Shown here piece after piece: positions 1 to 6,432 of a DNA stretch of 9,577 nt. Position 1 is the first letter of the stretch; every line of letters starts with the position of its first letter. The notes beneath the pieces are model-generated. The model did not search any database and was not told where the DNA came from. It saw nothing but the letters and a program-made list of their open reading frames with translations. The translations under genes and the position numbers were made by a program. The stretch is from contig USPX01000060.1 in NCBI GenBank assembly GCA_900556665.1, positions 1 through 9,577 of the forward strand, read 5' to 3'. Origin of the DNA: an uncultured Eubacteriales bacterium. Its GTDB lineage: Bacteria; Bacillota_A; Clostridia; Lachnospirales; Cellulosilyticaceae.

Positions 1-427
1 TTTCCCTTCTGCTCTCCCTTCTGCTCTCCCTTCTTCTCTCCCTTCTTCTCTCCCTTCTTCAAAGTTGATTCTATCTCTTTCAAAAAGTGTCATATATTCC
101 ACCTCCATCGTTTTATCATGTTTTACATTGTTTACTTTTTGGTTAATTGCCTTTACTAAGTTACTTCTTGAACTTTCTGCCACTTCATCTGTAGACTGAA
201 CTATATAGTTAAGAAAATCTAACTGCTTTACTATCTAATAATATATCTATAACCTTTTGTTCTTCAGGCATTTTAATCTCTTTAATTTGAATATCTAGGA
301 TTTTTTCAATCACCTTTTTACAGATATTCTTATCACTCATTACCTTTGCAAATAAGAAGTCATCCTCTAAATTAAGCTCTTGTAATGTCTTTTGTTTTTT
401 TCTTTTATTATATTCTTTTGCTCCCAT
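1..427 (-). pseudogene. Rpn-family (PD-(D/E)XK nuclease/transposase-like) gene, core deleted, runs off left edge
   Basis: Remnant of a recombination-promoting nuclease (Rpn) family gene. It starts at ATG 427-425 behind a good ribosome-binding site (AAAGGAGA). The first 68 codons read as the family N-terminus, with FLFAKVMSDK early on and then IDILLDSKAVR, and stop at 211-209. In another frame, from about position 222 to the window edge, the family C-terminal part resumes: LDFLNYI, then YMTLFERDRINFEEGR, then repeated EGR units. The nuclease core that should lie between SKAVR and LDFLNYI, normally over 100 residues with the catalytic Asp/Glu/Lys, is absent, and the two parts are out of frame across about 217-225. 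This points to one internal deletion rather than a stop mutation. Intact family members are linked to RecA-independent recombination and DNA cleavage; this copy cannot be a nuclease. The 3' end lies outside the window. Family call is confident. Confidence 0.82.
3..60 (-). repeat. 12-bp tandem repeat encoding an EGR-rich tail
   Basis: Almost five head-to-tail 12-bp units (plus strand TCCCTTCTGCTC twice, then TCCCTTCTTCTC twice, then a partial TCCCTTCTTC). Read on the minus strand in the C-terminal frame of the Rpn remnant they encode EEGR, EEGR, EEGR, AEGR, then AEGK at the edge. EGR/EGK-rich tails of variable length are typical of this protein family. The array continues to the window edge, so the full copy number is unknown. 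Confidence 0.9.
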
Positions 428-464
428 TAGAGTCTCCTTTATAGCAAAACTATCTTATGATTTT

Positions 465-493
465 AGTATACCCAAAAATACTGTTCTTTTAAA
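465..493 (-). promoter_or_regulatory. Candidate sigma-A promoter of the Rpn remnant
   Basis: On the minus strand, -35 TTTAAA (493-488) and -10 TATACT (470-465) are separated by 17 bases. The -10 has five of six consensus bases and the -35 has four. The expected transcript start near 458 leaves a leader of about 30 bases to the ATG at 427. Called from sequence alone in an AT-rich gap, so it could be fortuitous. Confidence 0.42.
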
Positions 494-562
494 GTATATA
501 TTTTATCATCTCAATAATGGATACCCCATACTTACTTTATATAAAGACCCCAATTTTAAGTA

Positions 563-615
563 TGTACCGCCCCCCAATAGTTAGATTTTAAGTCTAACTA
601 TTGGGGGTAACTACA
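563..615. mobile_element. 53-bp inverted-repeat element with IS150-like tips and GTA target duplication
   Basis: A perfect 15-bp inverted repeat (571-585 against 593-607, CCCCCAATAGTTAGA) encloses a 7-base loop. Outside it, after 4 unmatched bases on each side, TGTA (563-566) pairs with TACA (612-615), giving 5'-TG...CA-3' outer ends. GTA occurs directly on both sides (560-562 and 616-618), as a 3-bp target duplication would. The outer tip, TGTACCGCCCCCC followed by AGTTAGA, resembles ends of IS150-group IS3-family elements as I remember them. No transposase is present, so this is either an internally deleted IS reduced to its two tips or a tiny MITE. It lies 72 bp past the stop of the Pnkp-like gene and could also fold in that transcript, but neither side has a T-run directly after the stem. 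Confidence 0.55.
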
Positions 616-687
616 GTATATCGGAGCCTTTTTTAATATCGTACCTTATTCTTAAAGTACAACACCTATAAAATTCAATAAATTCCC

Positions 688-1896
688 CTATACAATAGGC
701 TTTGTAGATTCATAATAAGTTGCCCTTGCCTTCACATCTACAATCTCTTGTTCAGGATATCTAAAAGCTGTTAATTTCCCACCATACACACAACCTGTAT
801 CAATATTAATGGTATAGTTATTCATTCTAGGATTTAATCTTGGAGTATGACCATAAACTACTAACGCTTTTCCTTTATAATGCTCACTCCAATCTAATCT
901 TATAGGAAATCCATGTTCATCAAACTTACCAGTTGTCTCTCCAAACATTGCCAAATCTTTTATAGCCTTGGACTCTCTACCATGAAGATGTTCTTTGAGC
1001 CCCGCATGTGCCACCACCAATTTGCCTTCATCAAATACATAATGACTTACTAAGCCATCTAAAAAAGCGCTTAACTTCTTTATAAATTCCTCAGGCTCCT
1101 TCTCAAGCTGCTTTAGGGTTGCCTCTAATCCATGAATCACTTTGACATTAGCACCATGTAATTTACGTTGCAATTTGCTATCATGATTACCCATAACAGT
1201 ATATGCTGTTCCCGCTGCCACCATATGCATTACAAGCTTTAATACTTCTACTATTTTAGGACCTCTATCTACAAGGTCCCCGCAAAACACAACTGTTCTC
1301 CCTGATTTGTTAGTTACCTTATAGTTTGCAGCATCCACTTCATAACCTAGTTTTTCTAATAACTCACAAAGTTCATCATAACACCCATGTACGTCTCCAA
1401 TAAGGTCAAAAGGCCCCTTTAAATCTCTTTTGTTATTACTTAGTTTAACCCGTTTCACAGTAACTTTATCTAACTCAGACGGCATATTGACTTTATACAC
1501 TTGCTTAAAGCCCATTTTATTTAGTTTTTCCACCCTTTGTAACACTTCTTTGCTTTCATTTGTACTTTCCTTTGTGACCAAAATGCCTATAGGTGTTACA
1601 TGATACTTTTTACCAAGCGTGATAATCTGTTTACTTTCCTGCTCATCTGTAAAAGATATATAAATTGCCGCTAACTGCCCCAACTTAAGTCTTCTTCCCA
1701 CCTTCTTTTCCTCTGCTATGCTAAAGACTTCTTCCTTCCTAAAATACTTTTTAGCAAATAATGCTTGATTACTTAAATCGTCACCTATGATAGCAACGAC
1801 AGATAACTCTGGGACATGTATTTCCATATGTTTTACGCTCCTATCTGTCATTTTATTCATAGTATGTGCAAATTTACTATGTTTATTGGTATCCAT
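688..1896 (-). CDS. Pnkp-like metallophosphatase with degenerate kinase domain, no ligase domain
   Basis: Related to bacterial Pnkp, the RNA end-healing and sealing enzyme (kinase-phosphatase-ligase, about 870 residues in C. thermocellum). Residues about 161-402 are a binuclear metallophosphatase with every signature residue: GDVHG (Asp168, His170), GDLVDRG (Asp207, Arg211), GNHD (Asn237), AHAG (His297), GHTP (His350), NIDTG (Asp366). It should release phosphate from RNA 2',3' ends or nucleotides. Residues 24-150 align with the Pnkp kinase domain (MEIHVPELSVVAIIG), but the P-loop GxxGxGKS reads GDDLSNQA, and the segments with the catalytic Asp and lid arginines are missing. The protein ends where the ligase would begin. 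Start: ATG 1896 follows GGGGA at 4 bases. Met24 (1827) matches the family N-terminus and follows AGGAG (1838-1842), 10 bases away, and may be the true start. Alternative: a PrpE-type Ap4A hydrolase, though those lack the N-terminal region. Sure of the phosphatase; the substrate is inferred. Confidence 0.88.
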   Translation of the reverse strand: MDTNKHSKFAHTMNKMTDRSVKHMEIHVPELSVVAIIGDDLSNQALFAKKYFRKEEVFSIAEEKKVGRRLKLGQLAAIYISFTDEQESKQIITLGKKYHVTPIGILVTKESTNESKEVLQRVEKLNKMGFKQVYKVNMPSELDKVTVKRVKLSNNKRDLKGPFDLIGDVHGCYDELCELLEKLGYEVDAANYKVTNKSGRTVVFCGDLVDRGPKIVEVLKLVMHMVAAGTAYTVMGNHDSKLQRKLHGANVKVIHGLEATLKQLEKEPEEFIKKLSAFLDGLVSHYVFDEGKLVVAHAGLKEHLHGRESKAIKDLAMFGETTGKFDEHGFPIRLDWSEHYKGKALVVYGHTPRLNPRMNNYTINIDTGCVYGGKLTAFRYPEQEIVDVKARATYYESTKPIV

Positions 1897-1941
1897 TTAA
1901 TCCCCAGTAATTGACTACTATCACAAAAGACTGTTTTCTTA

Positions 1942-2189
1942 TTAGTTTTTTACGATTTTTTGCTTCTCAAGCTGTTTCTTTAACTTATTTCTCCCCCTAA
2001 AAAGTAGGGTTTTCGCAGCACCTTCTTTGATATGTAATTGTTCACTTATGAGCTTAATGGGCAGTTCATCAAAATAATAGGCCATTAGTACCAAACTATA
2101 TTTTCCTCATAACCAACTAGTTTTAAAAGATACCGGTAAACTTTACAATAATACGTTTCATAGAGATTTTCAAAAGCTGACTTCATCAT
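1942..2189 (-). pseudogene. ECF sigma-70 factor gene, middle deleted, frameshifted
   Basis: Two pieces of an extracytoplasmic-function sigma factor in different frames. From ATG 2189, 34 codons read as region 2.1 (MMKSAFENLYETYYCKVYRY, then LLKLVGYEE) and stop at 2087-2085. From 2085 the other frame gives a 47-residue region 4 helix-turn-helix: MAYYFDELPIKLISEQLHIK, EGAAKTLLFRGRNKL, then a basic tail ending at TAA 1944-1942. Regions 2.2 to 4.1, roughly 80-90 residues carrying the -10 recognition helices, are missing, so it cannot act as a normal sigma factor. Stop and start overlap as TAATG, so the region 4 peptide could be made by translational coupling. The gene begins 4 bases after the stop of the zinc-finger/signal-peptidase gene, the expected partner. 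An intact family member would be about 160 residues. Confidence 0.82.
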
Positions 2190-2193
2190 CTTG

Positions 2194-2937
2194 CTACCTA
2201 CTTTCTAGCTCGGCTATTTCCGGCTGCATGACGCTTTGTTCCTCTAATAAAATAACTTTACCTTTTATATTAGTTCTTTTAAAAGGCCCATAATGCCGAC
2301 TATCACAAGCACTCTCTACATAATCTCCCATAATAAAATATTCATTTTCATCAAGTACCGTATTTAACTTCTCTTTTTCTTCTCCTGAACCTAAATCTCG
2401 TAATAATACCTCTTGCTGGCTATAACGTTCATAAAGCTCATCATTCACATAAAGTTTCCCCTCTTTAATCACAATATGATCTCCTGGACAACCAATAATT
2501 CTACCTATGGCATTATACATATATTGTGGATTGTTATAATAAATCACATCATCTTTCTGAGGATTTGCAAATGCATATGCCTTCTTATTAATGACACACA
2601 TATCTCCTACATTGATAACAGGCTTCATTGACGTTGATACCATTTTCGTTATCTGAAAAAAACTATTAAAGGTAATTAAAAGTATGGAGAATATGGCTAA
2701 GCCTTTTAGCAAAAAAAATCGCTTTCTTACCCTTAACTTAGAAGCAGCTTTTACATAACAAGCTTCCTGCATCTTCTTTTTTTGTTCATTCTCAGTTTTA
2801 GCCTGCGCATAATATATTTTACATGACTCACAGCCTTCTACATGAGCTTCAATTACCTTTTTAGTCACTTCAGAGACTTCTTCTTTTTCATACAAAGGAC
2901 ATAAATCCCTAATCACTTCACATGCTATTTCCTTCAC
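2194..2937 (-). CDS. Zinc-finger anti-sigma-like / signal peptidase I-like fusion membrane protein
   Basis: 247 residues in three parts. Residues 1-45 are a zf-HC2 anti-sigma zinc-binding motif: Cys6, then AHVEGCESC with His32, Cys36, Cys39. Residues 74-97 form one membrane helix. Residues 98-235 are a signal peptidase I (S26) domain: STSMKP (nucleophile Ser103), DDVIYY, GRIIGCPGD, GDYVESACDSRHYG. Topology is presumably zinc finger in the cytoplasm, peptidase fold outside. The general-base Lys, which should directly precede Arg146 (VKRIIG in the family), is Gly145 (codon 2505-2503). The box E consensus GDNRxxSxDSR is also altered (Tyr206, Val207, Ala210), so normal catalysis is doubtful. Start is GTG 2937-2935, with GGGGAG nine bases upstream. 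The adjoining ECF sigma gene supports an anti-sigma role: a membrane sensor that may bind rather than cleave extracytoplasmic signals. That role is inferred. Confidence 0.83.
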   Translation of the reverse strand: MKEIACEVIRDLCPLYEKEEVSEVTKKVIEAHVEGCESCKIYYAQAKTENEQKKKMQEACYVKAASKLRVRKRFFLLKGLAIFSILLITFNSFFQITKMVSTSMKPVINVGDMCVINKKAYAFANPQKDDVIYYNNPQYMYNAIGRIIGCPGDHIVIKEGKLYVNDELYERYSQQEVLLRDLGSGEEKEKLNTVLDENEYFIMGDYVESACDSRHYGPFKRTNIKGKVILLEEQSVMQPEIAELESR

Positions 2938-3016
2938 CTTTAATCGCTCCCCTACTACTTTTTACTCATGAGTTATATATTAGTACCTCTATCTAGGAGA
3001 AAGGTTTCACTTTCTT

Positions 3017-3045
3017 CTTATATTCCTACATTATATTATTGTCAT
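3017..3045 (-). promoter_or_regulatory. Candidate promoter of the zinc-finger/signal-peptidase, sigma, Pnkp-like cluster
   Basis: Minus strand: -35 ATGACA (3045-3040), 17-base spacer, -10 TATAAG (3022-3017), five of six consensus bases in each box. The start expected near 3010 gives a leader of about 70 bases before GTG 2937. It lies just downstream of the terminator at 3097-3136, so the cluster is probably transcribed on its own. I see no ECF-type AAC motif here. Confidence 0.48.
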
Positions 3046-3096
3046 GGGTTATTTTATCTTTTTACAATATTTAAAATCACTTTATCTATATGTAAT

Positions 3097-3136
3097 AAAA
3101 AAGGTATAAGCCCCGTACTAGGCTTATACCTTTTTA
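3097..3136 (-). terminator. Intrinsic terminator after the SLH surface-protein gene
   Basis: GGTATAAGCC (3103-3112) pairs perfectly with GGCTTATACC (3121-3130) around an 8-base loop, flanked by A6 (3097-3102) and T5 (3131-3135). On the minus strand the stem is followed by six Ts. It begins 8 bases after the stop codon at 3147-3145. The A/T flanks would let it work in both directions. Confidence 0.92.
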
Positions 3137-3144
3137 TTCTCATA

Positions 3145-6100
3145 TTATACTTCTACTCTTATATCAATTAAATCAGCTTTTTGAAGCATACGAAGCACGA
3201 CTGTCATACTTTCTGCTCTTGTAATTGTACTTTGTGGACGAAGCTTATTATTTGAACCGATAATTAAGTCACTTCCTATGTTAAATGCCACTGCATCCTT
3301 AGCCCATTCACTTACTTTGCTATAATCTTCAAATGCTTCTAATTGACCTTTTTCACCTTTGAGTTGTGCTACCTTTGCTGCTCTTTGCATCATAGCCATA
3401 GCTTCTTCTCTTGTAATTGTTTTATTTGGTGCAAACTGATCCTCTGATATTCCTTTTATAATCTTATATTGATAAGCTGCTCCAATTTCTCCCAAATAAC
3501 TTGAACTTTTTGCTACATCCTTGAAGCAATCTGCGCCTTCAGGTGCTTGTGGTAAACCTAAAGCATTTACTAAAAGTGCTGCAAATTCTGCTCTTGTAAT
3601 AGCCTTGTCCCCTTGAATAGCATTGCCTTCTTCCAAGCACTTTGTAATCATTCGGCTACCTAATTCATTTGCTACTTCTTCATACCATTTTCCTGCTGCA
3701 TCACTATAATTTACTTTATTTTCAATGAGAATATAATTTTCACCTACTAGACTATTCACCTGTACAAAATACTTATTATCTTCTTGATAAACATTAGTAG
3801 GTATGTGATACATTCTACCATCTTTTCCAATAATCACTGCTGTTGTAATGCCTTCAGCTTCTTTAGCAGTTACTTCTGTATTTCTTGCAACATATGTATT
3901 AAATGTATCAAGCTTTATTGCTTTACCATTTACCATAGCTTGTATTTCAAATGTCATTGGCACATTTATCATCGTATATTGATCTTTAATATGTTTCTCA
4001 AGCTGGTCTATTGTTTCCTGAGTTGTTTTCTCAAAAATCATCTCTACTTGAATATCTTTTAAACTATCTTGTCCTAATGCTTTAGATACCTTAGCTACAT
4101 CTATGGCACTTGTTGGCACTGTATAAACTGCTTTTTGATTTTCTATTTTAAGTAAAATAAACTTATCTGCCATATCTTTGACATTCTGTAAATTAAGCTG
4201 TGCTTTAACGATATTCGTTGTAGCCGTAATTGGCATTATAACTTCTGAACCGCTAGGTGCCTCTTTAATCTTAGCAGTAAACTCAAATTGATCTACTGTA
4301 AAAATAGTTTCTTCTCCTGAAACTTTTTGATTGCCAATGTTATAGCGCTTTTTATCAATGATAACTATTGATGAATTTTGAGCTGTGGTATTTTGCGTAG
4401 AATGAGATGATGAGCTAGAAGATGTACTTGGGCTTGTTTCTTTTATTTCTTTACACCACTTTGCATATAAACAAGTAGATGTTGTAATGCTTGTAGAGTC
4501 TGTATATAATGTTCCTTTTCCTTGTGGCTCAGTATACCATCCTTCAAACTTATAAGCTGACCTTGTTGTTATTGGCATTTTCACTGTCTCTTTAATTGGT
4601 ACTTCCATATCCTGAACATGGCTTCCACCTTGGCTATCAAAATGTAAGGTGGCCGTCAAGATTGGCCTATCAGTTACACTAATAGATTGCACGGCAACTT
4701 TTGTTACCTCTGCTTCTGTATAGCTCACTGTAATTTCTTGATTCGCTTTAGTTAACCCACCCTTTGGTGAATAACTACATTGGGCTGTAACATCTTTTAT
4801 CGTCCCATCATTATAATAAGCTTTTACAATCATTCCTGCCTGCTCAAAACTTTCTCCAGTATAGTAGCTTAGTTTATTAGGCTTATTTTCAATTTTTAGT
4901 TCTATTAATTGTTTATCTATATAGTTAGCTGTTACTGTGACATCTTTGTCAGGCATGTTAAATGTTGTTTCTGCACTATTTGCATCTGCAAATGTTACAT
5001 CTTTAGATGTCCACTTATCAAACACTTTTCCCTCTGGAGCTGGATTTGCCTTAATTGTTACAATAGTATCTTCCTCTGCTTTACTGTCTGCCATTTCTGC
5101 CCACCCATTTTCTACTGTAATACCATGTGCTAATCCCTTAATACTAAATGCCGCTACAGCCTTAGCACCATTACTTGTAATTTCTGCATAGTAATGTCCT
5201 TTTTCTTTTGGTGCTGATTCAAGTTTTATTCCTCCAGTAGTGGTTCTTTCTGTTTCTACTTGATAGAAACTTACCTGTGACTTTTCTAAATTACTTTTTG
5301 TAATAGCATTATATGTGTCTATTCCTTCTAACGTAATACCTGAATAAGCTTCACCTGAATAAATTGCATCATTAGCTAATAAGGTTACTGCAATAGCGTT
5401 ACTTCTTCCATAATATTCACATTCAGAGGCACCCTGTGTTTCATCACAATATGCCAAAATCTTATTACCTTGACTTATATAATTGTAATGATGTTCATGC
5501 TTCACATTAGGATTAATTCCATTCTCTACATCTTCCATATTTTTTGCAGAGTTTGATAAAAATTTTCCCCATAATTCCTGTGCAGACTGTAATTGAGCAG
5601 GTGTATGGAGCATGTTGCTCCTTCTATGCCACCAGTTTATATCTGACATTACAGTTATACGTCCTTTTTGAACTGGAAAATCTACAATAAAAGGATATTT
5701 TTTGTTTACAGTTGTGGCAATAACTTGTGCATCTCCACTATAAGTAATCTCTCCAATTGCCCTATACTCAAGTTCATTTCCTACAAGATCTTTACCACCC
5801 ATTATATCTGAATCTTTATTTATAATGGCATTACCCATATCGTCGTCATTAATTGTAATTTGAACCGTTACACCTAATTGTTTTGCAAAATCTAATAATA
5901 CTTTATTTTCATATCTCGCAAAACCATCCCTTTCTCCCTGTAATACAACTCGCCCACCAGCATTAACATAATTTTTTAATGCACTTACATCAGTATCTGT
6001 TAATGATTCGTATGGCATCAACACAATAATTAGGCCATATTGTGATAAATCTTCGGTACCCATAAAATGCTGAGGATTATCTTGGGTACCTACTTTTAAA

Positions 6101-6351
6101 TCTACAGAAATTGAATCAACTCCTGCATAACCGGCTACTTCATCTTTACTTATAAAATCTTTTAGACCGGGTGCATATAACTTCTTTATTTCTGTTTGCA
6201 AAATATATGTTGACCATATGAGAATTTTAGCTTCATTACTTTTTGCATATACTTGCAGTGTATGCATTGGCAACATTGTAAACAACATTATAAATGCCAT
6301 AAATATAGCTATTCTTTTATGAATATGCCGCCTTTCTAACGATTCTTTCAT
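3145..6351 (-). CDS. Secreted SLH-anchored multi-domain surface protein
   Basis: 1068 residues, exported and held to the cell-wall polymer by SLH repeats. A signal peptide spans 1-36 (basic start, hydrophobic 13-31, cleavage probably after VYA36). Residues 41-240 look like a glutamine-amidotransferase-type alpha/beta fold (ILIWST, YGLIIVLMPYE, VSALKNYVNAGGRVVLQGE) without a recognisable catalytic triad. Then come a weakly defined beta region at 290-405, an InlB-type repeat (411-478, FDKWTSKDV...VTANYI), a Big_3-like Ig domain (482-558), a second InlB repeat (565-632, FEGWYTE...LYAKW), a Ser/Thr linker (639-661), an unassigned region (662-878) and three SLH domains (881-933, 942-994, 1006-1060) with TRAE, TREE and TRAE. 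ATG 6351 follows GGAGGGGG (6357-6364) at 5 bases. It is monocistronic between a promoter and a terminator. Ligand or enzymatic role is unknown; polysaccharide or surface binding is inferred from the architecture. Confidence 0.9.
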   Translation of the reverse strand: MKESLERRHIHKRIAIFMAFIMLFTMLPMHTLQVYAKSNEAKILIWSTYILQTEIKKLYAPGLKDFISKDEVAGYAGVDSISVDLKVGTQDNPQHFMGTEDLSQYGLIIVLMPYESLTDTDVSALKNYVNAGGRVVLQGERDGFARYENKVLLDFAKQLGVTVQITINDDDMGNAIINKDSDIMGGKDLVGNELEYRAIGEITYSGDAQVIATTVNKKYPFIVDFPVQKGRITVMSDINWWHRRSNMLHTPAQLQSAQELWGKFLSNSAKNMEDVENGINPNVKHEHHYNYISQGNKILAYCDETQGASECEYYGRSNAIAVTLLANDAIYSGEAYSGITLEGIDTYNAITKSNLEKSQVSFYQVETERTTTGGIKLESAPKEKGHYYAEITSNGAKAVAAFSIKGLAHGITVENGWAEMADSKAEEDTIVTIKANPAPEGKVFDKWTSKDVTFADANSAETTFNMPDKDVTVTANYIDKQLIELKIENKPNKLSYYTGESFEQAGMIVKAYYNDGTIKDVTAQCSYSPKGGLTKANQEITVSYTEAEVTKVAVQSISVTDRPILTATLHFDSQGGSHVQDMEVPIKETVKMPITTRSAYKFEGWYTEPQGKGTLYTDSTSITTSTCLYAKWCKEIKETSPSTSSSSSSHSTQNTTAQNSSIVIIDKKRYNIGNQKVSGEETIFTVDQFEFTAKIKEAPSGSEVIMPITATTNIVKAQLNLQNVKDMADKFILLKIENQKAVYTVPTSAIDVAKVSKALGQDSLKDIQVEMIFEKTTQETIDQLEKHIKDQYTMINVPMTFEIQAMVNGKAIKLDTFNTYVARNTEVTAKEAEGITTAVIIGKDGRMYHIPTNVYQEDNKYFVQVNSLVGENYILIENKVNYSDAAGKWYEEVANELGSRMITKCLEEGNAIQGDKAITRAEFAALLVNALGLPQAPEGADCFKDVAKSSSYLGEIGAAYQYKIIKGISEDQFAPNKTITREEAMAMMQRAAKVAQLKGEKGQLEAFEDYSKVSEWAKDAVAFNIGSDLIIGSNNKLRPQSTITRAESMTVVLRMLQKADLIDIRVEV

Positions 6352-6409
6352 TTAAACCCCCTCCACTCCTCTTATCTTTTAGAATATTCTTTATTTTAAA
6401 TTCTTTATA

Positions 6410-6418
6410 ATTATATCA
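6410..6418 (-). promoter_or_regulatory. Extended -10 promoter of the SLH surface-protein gene
   Basis: Minus strand TGATATAAT (6418-6410) is a perfect TATAAT with the TGn extension. The position 17 bases upstream (6438-6433) is TTTTTT, a poor -35 that coincides with the T-run of the leuS terminator. The extended -10 would compensate. The start expected near 6403 leaves about 50 bases before the ATG at 6351. Confidence 0.6.
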
Positions 6419-6432
6419 CATACATAATAAAT

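Noticed and set aside
527..564. Inverted repeat CATACTTA (527-534) / TAAGTATG (557-564)
   Set aside because: Only 8 bp with a 22-base loop in AT-rich DNA, and it overlaps the mini-element edge. Probably chance.
571..607. Perfect 15-bp stem as an intrinsic terminator for the Pnkp-like gene
   Set aside because: Neither strand has a T-run directly after the stem, and the TG/CA tips with GTA duplication fit an insertion scar better. It may still fold in RNA.
634..661. Small hairpin (GTACCTT with AAAGTAC) downstream of the Pnkp-like gene
   Set aside because: Seven pairs including a G-U, with no following T-run on the minus strand, so too weak to call a terminator.
1942..2189. A natural two-subunit sigma factor (SigO/RsoA-like split)
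   Set aside because: Split systems still carry region 2.2-2.4 sequence between the two parts. Here the -10 recognition core is absent from both pieces.
2413..2631. Plus-strand open frame opposite the signal-peptidase-like gene
   Set aside because: Shadow of a strongly supported minus-strand gene, with no family resemblance.
2968..3171. Plus-strand open frame rich in Leu, Tyr and Ile
   Set aside because: It runs through the 3097-3136 terminator and into the end of the surface-protein gene. No ribosome-binding site and no family match.
4909..5191. Two overlapping plus-strand open frames
   Set aside because: Antisense shadows of the InlB/Ig-like part of the surface-protein gene. They lack a ribosome-binding site and protein-like composition.
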